Shown: piece by piece, positions 27,196 through 35,253 of the stretch
Numbering within the stretch: position 1 is the first letter of the stretch
Layout: each line of letters begins with the position of its first letter
Source of the DNA: Streptomyces calvus
GTDB lineage: Bacteria > Actinomycetota > Actinomycetes > Streptomycetales > Streptomycetaceae
Reading direction: 5' to 3'
Assembly: GCF_006782915.1 (NCBI RefSeq)
Contig: NZ_VCNP01000010.1
Coordinates: 62,001-126,000, forward strand
DNA: 64,000 bases
The notes under the pieces: generated by a model
What the model was told of the DNA's origin: nothing
What the model saw: only the letters and a program-made list of their open reading frames with translations
Database searches by the model: none
Translations under genes and position numbers: made by a program

Positions 27196-27300
27196 CCCGT
27201 GCCGATCCGGTCGCGAGAGCCCGTGCCGATCCAGTCGCGTGAACCCGTCCGATCCAGTCGCGAGAGCCCGTGCCGATCCGGTCGCGAGAGCCCGTGTCGG
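27196..27300. repeat. 24-bp intergenic tandem repeat, four copies plus a partial
   Basis: Units of CCCGTGCCGATCCGGTCGCG plus GAGAG-type ends: 27196-27219, 27220-27243, 27244-27266 (one base short) and 27267-27290, then a 10-base partial. It lies upstream of the DUF2795 gene; the partial copy supplies the GTGT -35 element of its predicted promoter. Confidence 0.85.
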
Positions 27301-27318
27301 CCCGCGCCTGCCGGGTAC
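27294..27318 (+). promoter_or_regulatory. predicted SigB-type promoter of the DUF2795-CBS-PfpI group
   Basis: GTGT (27294-27297), 15 bases, GGGTAC (27313-27318), fitting the streptomycete SigB consensus GNNT-N14-16-GGGTAC/T. It is 35 bases before the DUF2795 start codon. Confidence 0.5.
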
Positions 27319-27352
27319 GCGGAGCCCACCCCCGAAGGATCTGGAGGGAGAC

Positions 27353-27745
27353 ATGCAGCGAGGCAGTGACCGGCTCAGCGTCCACCGCGACGACGAGATG
27401 AAGCACGAACTGCAGGGCCTGCTGCGGTCCGGGCACCCCACCCGCACCGAGGAGTGGCACGACCCGGAGCCGTACGCCGACGACGACCCGGAGGTCGCGC
27501 GCGGACCGGTGACACCGAGCCGGGGCCCGACGTCACTGGAGTCGGTGCGACTGGAGCTGGCCAGGATCCTGGGCCGCGGGGCGTTCCCCGCGGGTCCCCG
27601 GGAGCTGATGCGGGCCCTGGACCGGCGGCACGCGCCCGACGCGCTCATCGAGGCGCTGGAGCGGCTGCCGCGGCAGGCCCGTTACGGCAGCGTCCAGGAG
27701 CTGGCCGAGGCGCTGACCCGGTACCGGGAGACGGAGAACGCGTGA
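27353..27745 (+). CDS. DUF2795 domain protein
   Basis: 130 residues, ATG with GGAGGGAG a few bases upstream. The acidic N-terminal half (EEWHDPEPYADDDPEVARG) is followed by a DUF2795-like helical domain (about 65-128: LGRGAFPAGPRELMRALDRR, DALIEALERLPRQARYGSVQ). Function unknown. It leads a same-strand group with the CBS and PfpI genes and has a SigB-like promoter, which suggests a stress role. Confidence 0.75.
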   Translation: MQRGSDRLSVHRDDEMKHELQGLLRSGHPTRTEEWHDPEPYADDDPEVARGPVTPSRGPTSLESVRLELARILGRGAFPAGPRELMRALDRRHAPDALIEALERLPRQARYGSVQELAEALTRYRETENA

Positions 27746-27840
27746 CCGGCCGGCCACGGCGGTTCCGCGTCCGGACGCGCCCGCGGCGGACGGGCGGACG
27801 CGAGCCCCGTCGGCCGGTGCCGGAGGAAGGGCCGTGAGCC

Positions 27841-28305
27841 ATGGCCGAGTTCGTCAAGGACGTGATGACGCCGGGCGTGGTCGCCGTGCGTCCGGACGCC
27901 TCGATCGTCGAGGCGGCGCAGCTGATGCGCGCGCAGCACATCGGCGACGTCGTGGTGGCCGACGGGCAGCGGGTCGTCGGCGTGCTCACCGACCGGGACA
28001 TCACCGTCCGGGCGGTCGCCGAGGGCGCGGACCCGCTCGGGGTGAGCGCCGGCTCGGTGTGCACCCCGAACCCGGTGACGCTGGCGCCGGACGACCCGGT
28101 GCCGAGGGCCGTCGCCCTGATGCGGGAGCACGCCATTCGGCGGATTCCGGTGATCGAGGGCGGACTGCCGGTCGGGCTGGTCAGTCTCGGCGATCTGGCC
28201 GAGGCGCAGGATCCCGGCTCGGCACTGGCCGACATCAGCCGTGCGGAGCCGGACGAGAGCGGCACAGCGCGCAGCGAGCCGCCGAAAGCAGACGAAGGGA
28301 TGTAG
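27841..28305 (+). CDS. tandem CBS-domain protein (HRP1-like)
   Basis: 154 residues with two CBS domains (about 7-62: VKDVMTPGVVAVRPDASIVE and VVGVLTDRDITVRAV; about 75-130: VCTPNPVTLAPDDPVPRAVA and RIPVIEGGLPVGLVSLGDLA). CBS pairs bind adenine nucleotides and act as energy or redox sensors; the stand-alone form resembles mycobacterial hypoxic response protein 1. Seven bases separate it from the PfpI gene, so the two are co-transcribed. Confidence 0.92.
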   Translation: MAEFVKDVMTPGVVAVRPDASIVEAAQLMRAQHIGDVVVADGQRVVGVLTDRDITVRAVAEGADPLGVSAGSVCTPNPVTLAPDDPVPRAVALMREHAIRRIPVIEGGLPVGLVSLGDLAEAQDPGSALADISRAEPDESGTARSEPPKADEGM

Positions 28306-28312
28306 GACCACC

Positions 28313-28867
28313 ATGCGCATCGCATTTCTGACCGCGCCCGAGGGCGTCGAACAGGTCGAGCTGACCGAGCCGTGGAAGGCCGCCGTGGACGCCGGTCACG
28401 AGGCCGTGCTGGTGTCGACGCGGCCCGGGAAGATCCAGGCGTTCCACCACCTCGACAAGGCGGACACCTTCCCCGTGCAGGAGGTGGTCGGCGACACGTC
28501 GGCGGACTCCTTCGACGGGCTGGTGCTGCCGGGCGGGGTGGCCAACCCGGACTTCCTGCGCATGGACGAGAAGGCCGTCGCGTTCGTGCGGGACTTCTTC
28601 CAGCAGGGCCGGCCGGTCGCCGCGATCTGCCACGCCTCGTGGACCCTGGTCGAGGCCGATGTGGTCCGGGGGCGCGAGCTGACCAGCTGGCGGAGCCTGC
28701 GGACGGACATCCGCAACGCGGGCGGGACCTGGGTCGACGAGCAGGTGAAGGTCTGCGACCACGGGTCGAACAAGCTGGTCACGAGTCGCAAGCCGGACGA
28801 CCTGAAGGCGTTCTGCGCCACGTATCTGGAGGTGTTCGCGAAGGAAGGGGCGGCGCAGCACGCCTGA
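28313..28867 (+). CDS. DJ-1/PfpI-family protein (YhbO-like deglycase/protease)
   Basis: 184 residues. GLVLPGGVANPDFLRMDEKA and the nucleophile elbow VAAICHASWTLVEAD, with Cys followed by His, are diagnostic of PfpI/YhbO proteins, which protect against glyoxal and oxidative damage. ATG with TAGGA upstream. Follows the CBS gene by 7 bases. Confidence 0.92.
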   Translation: MRIAFLTAPEGVEQVELTEPWKAAVDAGHEAVLVSTRPGKIQAFHHLDKADTFPVQEVVGDTSADSFDGLVLPGGVANPDFLRMDEKAVAFVRDFFQQGRPVAAICHASWTLVEADVVRGRELTSWRSLRTDIRNAGGTWVDEQVKVCDHGSNKLVTSRKPDDLKAFCATYLEVFAKEGAAQHA

Positions 28868-28961
28868 CACCGGCCTGACACCGGCCTGACGCCGCACGGC
28901 CGCTACGGCCGGTGTCACCGGCGACCACCGGCCTGACGGCCGCCCGCATCAGGCCGCCTGC

Positions 28962-28991
28962 ACCGGGGCTCGCTTCTCGGCGAGCCCCGGT
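28962..28991 (+). terminator. terminator of the CBS-PfpI operon
   Basis: ACCGGGGCTCGC (28962-28973) pairs exactly with GCGAGCCCCGGT (28980-28991), loop of 6. Confidence 0.75.
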
Positions 28992-29025
28992 CGCTTGTCC
29001 GGGGCGTGCGTTCGGGGCGTGCGCC

Positions 29026-29216
29026 CGGGGCGTGGTTCCGGGAGCGTGTCTGTCCTGGGCCTGTCTCCCGGGCGTGCGTCCGGCGCGAGTCCGGGGCGTG
29101 CTCGGCCTGGGCGTGCGTCCGGGACGCGCGTGCGGGTGCGGAGGCGTGCCTGTCCGGGGCGTGGTTCCGGGAGCGTGTCTGTCCTCAGCCTGTCTCCCGG
29201 GCGTGTGTCCGGCGCG
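29026..29216. repeat. 62-bp direct repeat in a low-complexity intergenic region
   Basis: 29026-29087 and 29155-29216 match at 59 of 62 positions. The whole gap 28868-29270 (403 bp) is GC-rich and made of variants of GTCCGGGGCGTG; apart from the terminator I see no gene in it. Confidence 0.85.
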
Positions 29217-29270
29217 TGTCCCGGTCCAGGGGCATGCCTGGTCGGGGCGTGCGCCCGGGGCCGTGAGGTG

Positions 29271-29528
29271 TCAGGTGCCGGGTGTCGTGGGCGTCGTCGT
29301 GTCGGCGGAGCCGCGTTCACGGGCTCCCTCGCGGGTGCGGCCCGCCGCCACCGGGCGGCGCGGGTTGCGGCGCAGGTACTCGCCCTCCAGCTGGGCCATG
29401 CGCTCGTTGTGGGCGCGCAGCGCGTCGTTGGAGCCGTACAGCAGCGTGTCGTGCCGCGTGCGGTGGATGGTCTCCAGTTCCTTCATGAGCTGCTGGTCGT
29501 CCAGGCGGTCGGGCTCGACTCCGGTCAT
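29271..29528 (-). CDS. small conserved protein (DUF6158-like)
   Basis: 85 residues if started at the ATG ending at 29528 (MTGVEPDRLDDQQLMKELET); an ATG at 29558 would add ten residues. Neither start has a strong ribosome-binding site; the shorter form is chosen because proteins of this type, as I recall them, begin MTGVDP. Charged and helical (LETIHRTRHDTLLYGSNDAL, RMAQLEGEYLRRNPRRPVAA). Streptomyces-specific, function unknown. Divergent from the baeRF2-like gene across a GGGTACCC palindrome that could give a -10 element on both strands. Confidence 0.7.
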   Translation of the reverse strand: MTGVEPDRLDDQQLMKELETIHRTRHDTLLYGSNDALRAHNERMAQLEGEYLRRNPRRPVAAGRTREGARERGSADTTTPTTPGT

Positions 29529-29546
29529 CGTGGTGCCCCGCTCGTC

Positions 29547-29571
29547 GTGTGCGTTCATGCCGTCCGGGTAC
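29547..29571 (+). promoter_or_regulatory. predicted SigB-type promoter of the baeRF2-like gene
   Basis: GTGT (29547-29550), 15 bases, GGGTAC (29566-29571); same geometry as the site at 27294-27318. It lies 47 bases upstream of the start codon. GGGTAC is part of the palindrome GGGTACCC. Confidence 0.5.
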
Positions 29572-29618
29572 CCGCCCGGTCCGCACAGGCACCATCGGAG
29601 CAGCAACCGGGAGGGACC

Positions 29619-30731
29619 ATGGAACTCGCTTTCCTGCATCCACTCTACGAACGCCCCGGCCCCTGGGCCTCCGTCTACGTCGACACCTCCCGGCACACGG
29701 AGACCACCCCTCAGGAGCGGCAGCTGACGGCCCAGGCGATGGCCCGGGAGCTGGCCGTCCAGGGCGCCGACGAGGCGACGTGCCAGGCGGTGCGCCACGC
29801 GCTGGAGGAGCTGCGGCACTCCACCGAGCCGCACGGGCGCGCCCTGTTCGCGCGGGACGGCGAGGTGGTTCTCGATCCGCCGCTGGCCCGGTCGCCGGGC
29901 CGTGACTGGGCCGAGTGGGCGCCGCTGCCCCGGGTCGCGCCGCTGCTGGAGCTCGCCGGTGAGGACCCGGTGTGCGTGGTCGCCTACGTGGACCGCAAGG
30001 GTGCGGACTTCGAGTTGCGCAGCGCCCTCGGCCGGGACGACGTCGGCTCGGTCACCGGGCGGCAGTGGCCGCTGCACCGGACCGGGTCGGTCGACTGGTC
30101 GGAGCGCCACTTCCAGCTGCGGGTGGAGAACACCTGGGAGCACAACGCCGCGGAGATCGCCGACGCGCTCGCCGTCTGCCAGGAGGAGACCGGCGCCGAC
30201 CTGCTGATCCTGGTCGGTGAGGACCGTGAGCAGCGCTCCGTTCACGAGCGGCTGCCGCAGCGGCTGCACGACATGGTGGTCGAGGCGTCACGCGGTGCCG
30301 GCAGCAGGCTGCTCGACGAGGACGTCGAGCGGATCCGCGCCGACCACATCGGTGAGCGCGCGGCCGCCGAGGTGGAGCGGTTCCTCGCCGCCCGCAGCCC
30401 CGACGACGAGGGCCGGGCCGGTGCCGTGGAAGGCGTTCCCGCGCTGGTCGAAGCCGCCCGCGAGCACCGCATCGACGAACTGCTGATCCGCCCCGACGGG
30501 CCGGACGCGCACCGTGAGGTGTGGATCGGTGAGGACCCGGACCAGGTGGCGGTGCGGCGTACGGATCTGAAGGTGCTCGGTGAGCAGAACTCGTGGTCGG
30601 CCCGCGCGGACGACGCGCTGATCCGCTCGGCGGTCGCCACCGACGCGCCCGCGCTGGCGGTGAGCCTCGCGCCGGACGCGCCGCGGGACGCGCCGGTCGG
30701 CGGGCTGGGGGCGCTGCTGCGCTGGAAGTGA
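29619..30731 (+). CDS. baeRF2 / Rv2629-like eRF1-superfamily protein
   Basis: 370 residues, ATG with GGGAGGG upstream. Similar in layout to the bacterial archaeo-eukaryotic release-factor family 2 (mycobacterial Rv2629), which shares the eRF1/Vms1 fold. Features: MELAFLHPLYERPGPWASVY, VASVYVDTSRHTE-type opening, CVVAYVDRKGADFEL, DLLILVGEDREQRSVHERLP and C-terminal DALIRSAVATDAPALAV. Family members are linked to hibernation or dormancy-associated ribosome functions; the exact role is unknown. Its SigB-like promoter fits the stress block. Confidence 0.8.
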   Translation: MELAFLHPLYERPGPWASVYVDTSRHTETTPQERQLTAQAMARELAVQGADEATCQAVRHALEELRHSTEPHGRALFARDGEVVLDPPLARSPGRDWAEWAPLPRVAPLLELAGEDPVCVVAYVDRKGADFELRSALGRDDVGSVTGRQWPLHRTGSVDWSERHFQLRVENTWEHNAAEIADALAVCQEETGADLLILVGEDREQRSVHERLPQRLHDMVVEASRGAGSRLLDEDVERIRADHIGERAAAEVERFLAARSPDDEGRAGAVEGVPALVEAAREHRIDELLIRPDGPDAHREVWIGEDPDQVAVRRTDLKVLGEQNSWSARADDALIRSAVATDAPALAVSLAPDAPRDAPVGGLGALLRWK

Positions 30732-30734
30732 CCT

Positions 30735-30794
30735 GCGCGCACGTGCAAAGACCGGCGCGCACGATCGCGGACCGTCGCGCACGTTCAAAGAGGG
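30735..30794. repeat. 20-bp intergenic tandem repeat, three imperfect copies
   Basis: Three consecutive 20-base units begin at 30735, 30755 and 30775, each starting with a CGCGCACG core. The outer two share CGCGCACGTNCAAAGA. It begins just after the baeRF2 stop codon. Confidence 0.75.
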
Positions 30795-30860
30795 AAGCCC
30801 CATGGTGTTGGTGTCGGTGTTGGTGTCGGGACGGGTGGCCCGGACCCAGGCCCCGCCGAC

Positions 30861-30880
30861 CCGGTGGCCGCCGCCACCGG
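30861..30880. terminator. hairpin between the baeRF2-like and ABC-F genes
   Basis: CCGGTGGC (30861-30868) and GCCACCGG (30873-30880), 4-base loop, in the convergent gap between the two genes; it may terminate both. Confidence 0.5.
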
Positions 30881-30927
30881 ACGGATGACCGGCGATGTGA
30901 CCAGGTGGGCGTGCGGGGGCGGCGCGT

Positions 30928-32547
30928 CTACCGCGCGCGCTCCACCCGGCGTTCGTCCCACACCGGTTCCGGCGTTTCCCTGACCCTGCCGTCGCTGCCG
31001 AAGACGAGGAAGCGGTCGAAGGAGCGGGCGAACCAGCGGTCGTGGGTGACCGCGAGGACGGTGCCCTCGAAGGCCTCCAGGCCCTCCTGAAGCGCCTCGG
31101 CGGACTCCAGGTCGAGGTTGTCCGTCGGCTCGTCGAGCAACAGCGCCGTGACGCCCTGGAGTTCGAGCAGCAGGATCTGGAAGCGGGCCTGCTGGCCGCC
31201 GGAGAGCCGTTCGAAGGTCTGCTCGGCCTGGCCGGTCAGCTCGTAGCGGCGCAGCCGCGACATGGCGGCGCCGCGGTCCTGGGCGTGGTCGGTCCACAGG
31301 ATGTCCAGCAGCGTGCGGCCCTCGAGTTCCGGGTGCGCGTGGGTCTGCGCGAAGTGGCCGGGGACGACACGGGCACCGAGCCGCCATCCGCCGGTGTGCG
31401 TCACGTCGTCGCCGGCGAGCAGGCGCAGGAAGTGCGACTTGCCGGAGCCGTTGGAGCCGAGCACGGCGACCCGTTCGCCGTAGAACACCTCCAGGTCGAA
31501 CGGCTTCATCAGGCCGGTGAGTTCGAGCTGCTCGCACATGACCGCGCGCACTCCGGTGCGGCCGCCCTTCAGCCGCATCGTGATGTTCTGCTCGCGCGGC
31601 GGCTCCGGCGGAGGGCCGGCCTCCTCGAACTTGCGGAGCCTGGTCTGGGCCGCCTGGTAGCGGGAGGCCATCTCGTGGCTGACGGACGCGGCCTGCCGCA
31701 GGTTCAGTACGAGTTTCTTGAGCTGGGCGTGCTTCTCGTCCCAGCGCCTGCGCAACTCCTCGAAGCGGGCGAAGCGTTCACGGCGTGCCTCGTGGTAGGT
31801 GGCGAAGCCGCCGCCGTGCACCCAGGCGTCGGCGCCGGCGGGACCCGGCTCCAGGGAGACGATGCGTTCGGCGGCGCGGGCGAGGAGTTCGCGGTCGTGG
31901 GAGACGAACAGGACGGTCTTGCGGGTTTCCGCGAGCCGTTCCTCCAGCCAGCGTTTGCCGGGTACGTCGAGGTAGTTGTCGGGTTCGTCGAGCAGGAGCA
32001 CCTGGTCGGTGCCGCGCAGGAGCGCCTCCAGGACGAGGCGTTTCTGCTCGCCGCCGGAGAGGGTGCGCACCTCGCGCCACTGCGCCTTCTCGTACGGCAC
32101 GCCCAGCGCGGCCGTGGTGCACATGTCCCACAGCGTCTCGGCCTCGTAGCCGCGCACCTCGGCCCAGTCGGCGAGCGCCTGCGCGTACGACAGCTGCGCG
32201 GCCTCGTCGTCGACCGTCATGACGGCGTGCTCGGCCCGGTCGACGGCGCGCGCCGCCTCCCGGATGCGGGGCGGCGCGACGGAGACGAGGAGGTCGCGCA
32301 CGGTCGTCTCGTCGCGCACGGAGCCGACGAACTGGCGCATGACGCCGAGCCCGCCGGTGACGGTGACGGATCCGCCGTGCGGCTTCAGCTCGCCGGCGAG
32401 GAGGCGGAGCAGCGTCGTCTTGCCCGCGCCGTTGGGCCCGACCAGGGCCGTCACGGCGCCCTCCCCCACCCGGAAGGACACGTCGCCCAGGAGGGCCCTC
32501 CCGTCGGGGAGGTAGTACTCCAGGTGTGCTGCTTCCAGATGGCCCAT
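30928..32547 (-). CDS. ABC-F family ATPase
   Basis: 539 residues with two ABC domains and no membrane segment: Walker A GPNGAGKTT (near 38) and GSNGSGKS (near 360), signatures TLSGGEQKR and RLSGGQQAR, Walker B LLLDEPDNYLD and LLLDEPTDNLD, and a charged inter-domain linker (about 240-315: FARFEELRRRWDEKHAQLKK). ABC-F proteins bind the ribosomal E site and act in translation or antibiotic protection; the subclass cannot be decided here. Start MGHLEAAHLEYYLPDG at 32547 has no clear ribosome-binding site and may be leaderless. Divergent from the methyltransferase gene. Confidence 0.93.
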   Translation of the reverse strand: MGHLEAAHLEYYLPDGRALLGDVSFRVGEGAVTALVGPNGAGKTTLLRLLAGELKPHGGSVTVTGGLGVMRQFVGSVRDETTVRDLLVSVAPPRIREAARAVDRAEHAVMTVDDEAAQLSYAQALADWAEVRGYEAETLWDMCTTAALGVPYEKAQWREVRTLSGGEQKRLVLEALLRGTDQVLLLDEPDNYLDVPGKRWLEERLAETRKTVLFVSHDRELLARAAERIVSLEPGPAGADAWVHGGGFATYHEARRERFARFEELRRRWDEKHAQLKKLVLNLRQAASVSHEMASRYQAAQTRLRKFEEAGPPPEPPREQNITMRLKGGRTGVRAVMCEQLELTGLMKPFDLEVFYGERVAVLGSNGSGKSHFLRLLAGDDVTHTGGWRLGARVVPGHFAQTHAHPELEGRTLLDILWTDHAQDRGAAMSRLRRYELTGQAEQTFERLSGGQQARFQILLLELQGVTALLLDEPTDNLDLESAEALQEGLEAFEGTVLAVTHDRWFARSFDRFLVFGSDGRVRETPEPVWDERRVERAR

Positions 32548-32657
32548 GGGGGGATTCTGCGGGGTGGCCGGCGCGAGGGGCAAACGGGTTTCGGACCTGC
32601 ATCTCATCCAGCATGCGATACGCGGGTCTCATTATTCGGCCTGTGCGCGTAGCGTGA

Positions 32658-32702
32658 GTGATCTCCTACCGAGCGATCTCCTACCGAGTGATCGCCAACG
32701 AA
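32658..32702. repeat. 15-bp tandem repeat upstream of a methyltransferase gene
   Basis: GTGATCTCCTACCGA, GCGATCTCCTACCGA and GTGATCGCCAACGAA follow one another directly (units 1 and 2 match 14 of 15). The array ends 20 bases before the start codon, in the 5' untranslated or promoter region. Confidence 0.8.
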
Positions 32703-32722
32703 GTGGAAGGGGTGGGCCCGTC

Positions 32723-33544
32723 ATGCCCGAGGCGCGGGAGACGGCCGTCTACACGCACGGTCACCACGAGTCGGTACTGCGGTCGCACACATGGCGGACC
32801 GCCGAGAACTCGGCGGCGTACCTCCTCGGGGTGCTCCAGCCGCACATGCGGATCCTGGACATCGGGTGCGGGCCCGGGACGATCACCGCCGACCTGGCCG
32901 GTCTCGTGCCCGAGGGCCACGTCACCGGAGTCGACCGGGAGCCGGGGATCCTTCAGCGGGCCCGGGCGGTGGCCGGCGAGCGGGGGCTGACGAACACCGA
33001 CTTCGCGGTCGGGGACGTGCACGCGCTGGACTTCCCGGACGACACGTTCTGCGTGGTCCACGCCCACCAGGTGCTCCAGCACGTCGGGGATCCGGTGCGG
33101 GCGCTGCGCGAGATGCTGCGGGTGACCCGGCCGGGCGGTTACGTGGCCGTCCGGGACTCGGACTACGCGGCGATGACCTGGTATCCGCTGTCGCCGGGCC
33201 TGGACCGCTGGCTCGACCTGTACCGGCGGGTGGCCCGCGCCAACGGCGGCGAGCCGGACGCCGGGCGGCGGCTGAAGTCCTGGGCGCTGGCCGCGGGTTG
33301 CACGGACATCACCGCCACGTCGGGCACCTGGACCTTCGCGACCGCCGGTGAACGGTCCTGGTGGAGCGGTCTGTGGGCCGAGCGCACCGAGGCGTCGGCG
33401 TACGCCGACCGGGCCGTGGAGGGCGGTCACGCCACCCGGGAGCAGCTGCGGGAGATCGCCGGGGCCTGGCGCGCCTGGGGCGAGGCGGACGACGGGTGGT
33501 TCAGCGTGCTGCACGGCGAAATTCTCTGCCGGAAGGAAGCCTGA
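32723..33544 (+). CDS. class I SAM-dependent methyltransferase (UbiE-like)
   Basis: 273 residues. RILDIGCGPGTITADLAGLV (motif I), VTGVDREPGI (motif II), VVHAHQVLQHVGDPVRALRE and EMLRVTRPGGYVAVRDSD are the ordered motifs of Methyltransf_25/UbiE proteins. The N-terminal TAVYTHGHHESVLRSHTWRT is conserved in related actinobacterial methyltransferases. ATG at 32723 with GGAAGGGG about 12 bases upstream. Small molecule substrate unknown. It is followed 42 bases later by a small hydrophobic protein. Confidence 0.92.
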   Translation: MPEARETAVYTHGHHESVLRSHTWRTAENSAAYLLGVLQPHMRILDIGCGPGTITADLAGLVPEGHVTGVDREPGILQRARAVAGERGLTNTDFAVGDVHALDFPDDTFCVVHAHQVLQHVGDPVRALREMLRVTRPGGYVAVRDSDYAAMTWYPLSPGLDRWLDLYRRVARANGGEPDAGRRLKSWALAAGCTDITATSGTWTFATAGERSWWSGLWAERTEASAYADRAVEGGHATREQLREIAGAWRAWGEADDGWFSVLHGEILCRKEA

Positions 33545-33586
33545 ATCGCTTTTTACGGGCAACCAGAGGGTCAGGAGGTTGACACT

Positions 33587-33757
33587 ATGGTTCCCATTCT
33601 TCTTGTTCTGCTGCTGGCGCTGATCCTTTTCGGTGCCGGATTCGCCGTAAAGGTTCTCTGGTGGATCGCTCTGGCGGTCCTGATCGTATGGCTGCTGGGA
33701 TTCTTCATGCGCAGTACGACGGCAGGCGGGGGCAGGGGCCGCTGGTACCGTTGGTGA
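33587..33757 (+). CDS. small hydrophobic protein (56 aa, two membrane helices)
   Basis: ATG at 33587 with AGGAGGT 8 bases upstream. Residues 1-18 (MVPILLVLLLALILFGAG) and 24-43 (WWIALAVLIVWLLGFFMR) are membrane helices; the tail is Gly/Arg-rich and ends RWYRW. This matches the short hydrophobic proteins seen in many Streptomyces stress loci; function unknown. A strong terminator follows. Confidence 0.85.
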   Translation: MVPILLVLLLALILFGAGFAVKVLWWIALAVLIVWLLGFFMRSTTAGGGRGRWYRW

Positions 33758-33772
33758 TCTGACGGGCGTCTA

Positions 33773-33811
33773 GGCGACCCGGTTCCGGGATTTTCCCGGA
33801 ACCGGGTCGCC
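33773..33811. terminator. 18-bp-stem terminator
   Basis: 33773-33790 and 33794-33811 are exact reverse complements around TTT. It follows the small hydrophobic-protein gene by 15 bases and can also stop transcripts arriving from the gas vesicle operon. Confidence 0.9.
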
Positions 33812-33869
33812 GTCGTTTTCGGCGGCGTCCGCGGACCTGGCGCCGCGCGAGCGTGCGCGGACCCGGCCG

Positions 33870-33938
33870 CGCAGACGCCGCCGACCCGGACCCGCAGACG
33901 CCGCGGACCCGGCTCCGCAGTGGATGCGGACCCGGGTC
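33870..33938. repeat. 23-bp tandem repeat downstream of gvpK
   Basis: Three 23-base units (33870-33892, 33893-33915, 33916-33938) built on CGCAGACGCCGCNGACCCGG; the third is more diverged. It lies between the terminator and the gvpK stop. Confidence 0.75.
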
Positions 33939-33968
33939 CCTGGAACGGTGTGGCGTGGCGCGGCGGGT

Positions 33969-34289
33969 TCAGTCCCGCGGAAGCAGTGGTCCGAGCGGCC
34001 CGAGGTCCAGGTTCAGGTCCTCGGGCCGCAGTCCGTAGCGGTCCCGCAGTTCCGCCATGCGGTCCTCGAGCAGCATGAGGGTGAGCCCGATCCGTTCCTC
34101 CTGCTCCTCGGTCAGGCCCCCTTCGTCGAAGCGGCGCAGCGCCTGGCGCTCCATGAGCTGGCGCAGCAGTTCCACGACCGTGAGGACCAGTTTCACCAGG
34201 TCGCGTTCGACGGTGTCCGGCTCCAGCTCCAGCCGCTTGCGCCGGCCGTCGTGCGGCTCGACGCGGCGGTCGTCGGGTCGGGTGGTCAA
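33969..34289 (-). CDS. gvpK: gas vesicle protein GvpK
   Basis: 106 residues. Required for gas vesicle formation in other organisms. The GvpK core is visible: LELEPDTVERDLVKLVLTVV, LLRQLMERQALRRFDEGGLT, RIGLTLMLLEDRMAELRDRY and GLRPEDLNLDLGPLGPLLP. No ATG or GTG fits; a TTG at 34289 has GAGGAGG 7 bases upstream and overlaps the gvpS stop (TTGA), so translation is coupled. Last gene of the gvp operon. Confidence 0.9.
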   Translation of the reverse strand: MTTRPDDRRVEPHDGRRKRLELEPDTVERDLVKLVLTVVELLRQLMERQALRRFDEGGLTEEQEERIGLTLMLLEDRMAELRDRYGLRPEDLNLDLGPLGPLLPRD

Positions 34290-34477
34290 CGCGACACCTC
34301 CTCGAACGGCGAGGGCACCTGCGCGTTCACCGAGCTGATGAGCGCGTTGAGGTCGATGCGCACCAGATCGACGTCCGCGATGCGCAGGGTGATGTCGCCG
34401 GTGATGACGACGCCACCGGCGAGGAGCCGGTCGAGCAGGTCCACCAGCGCGATCTCGCGGCGTTCGACGACGGTCAC
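34286..34477 (-). CDS. gvpS: gas vesicle protein GvpS (GvpA/J/M family)
   Basis: 63 residues, GTG start overlapping the gvpL stop by 4 bp. IALVDLLDRLLAGGVVITGD and LVRIDLNALISSV show the GvpA-type helix-strand-strand-helix core without an extended tail. Minor structural or assembly component of the gas vesicle shell, by family. Confidence 0.9.
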   Translation of the reverse strand: MTVVERREIALVDLLDRLLAGGVVITGDITLRIADVDLVRIDLNALISSVNAQVPSPFEEVSR

Positions 34478-35253
34478 CGCTCCTCCTCCCCGGACGTTTC
34501 CTCACCGGCGAACGAATAGGCCGCCCAGGGCCCGGTGAGTTCCACGCGTATTCCGGGCTCGCCGTCCTTCGTCCGGTCCACCCTTTCCACGAATTCCTCG
34601 GACTGCGTGCGGGGCACCAGATAGGCGGCATTGAGCACATTGCGGCCGGAGGCGCCGGAGAGCGCGGGGTTCTGCGGGGCGTGGATCCGGGAGTCCTCGG
34701 CGCATTCGGAAAGGGTCTCGTGCAGCCGGGTCGCGAAATTCTCGGCCCGCCGCCACAGGTCGTCCTGCGCGCGGCTCGCCGTCCGCCGCTGCCGCAGGTA
34801 GTCCCGGCCGGAGGCGGGCCGGGGAGCGGGCGGGGCGGGCGCCCGCTCCTCCGGTCCGGACTCCACGTACACCTTCACGCCCCACTCGACCCGGCCCTCC
34901 AGCCGGTCCAGGGTGCGCCGGAAGCTCTCCTCCCGCGCCTCGATCATCGTCCGTACCCCGCTGTCGTCGCGGAAGACGGTGCCGAGCCGCAGCGGCAGCG
35001 GAGTGGTGACGGTGGTGAGCGCGTCGATCACGCCCTGGTGGGCGCGGGCGACCGCGGTCAGCCAGTCGAGGTCCTCCAGGTGGGCCCGGAGCGGTTCCTC
35101 GGCGAAGTCCGCCTCGGGGACGTGGCTGACCACGGCCACCAGGTCGTGGTGCGGCAGCAGCCGGGGCGGGTCGCCCCCGACCCCGGTCAGCTGCGCCTGG
35201 AGCGGTGTGCCGAAGGGCCGGCAGACCGCGTAGACGTACCGCAGTCCGGTCAT
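34474..35253 (-). CDS. gvpL: gas vesicle protein GvpL (GvpL/GvpF family)
   Basis: 259 residues. Starts MTGLRYVYAVCRPF and contains HHDLVAVVSHVPEADF, LPLRLGTVFRDDSGVRTMIE and GRVEWGVKVYV, the conserved blocks of GvpF/L proteins, plus the C-terminal NAAYLVPRTQSEEF...GPWAAYSF. Assembly factor that interacts with GvpA. ATGA overlap with gvpJ, GTGA overlap with gvpS. An insertion rich in Pro and Ala (about 133-147) follows the first domain. Confidence 0.94.
   Translation of the reverse strand: MTGLRYVYAVCRPFGTPLQAQLTGVGGDPPRLLPHHDLVAVVSHVPEADFAEEPLRAHLEDLDWLTAVARAHQGVIDALTTVTTPLPLRLGTVFRDDSGVRTMIEAREESFRRTLDRLEGRVEWGVKVYVESGPEERAPAPPAPRPASGRDYLRQRRTASRAQDDLWRRAENFATRLHETLSECAEDSRIHAPQNPALSGASGRNVLNAAYLVPRTQSEEFVERVDRTKDGEPGIRVELTGPWAAYSFAGEETSGEEER

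Noticed and set aside
29271..30269. Long minus-strand frame opposite the baeRF2-like gene
   Set aside because: Only its last 85-95 codons match a known small protein; the rest is antisense to a real gene.
30802..30888. 28-codon plus-strand frame with a fair ribosome-binding site
   Set aside because: Low-complexity Val/Pro sequence in a repeat region with no second line of evidence.
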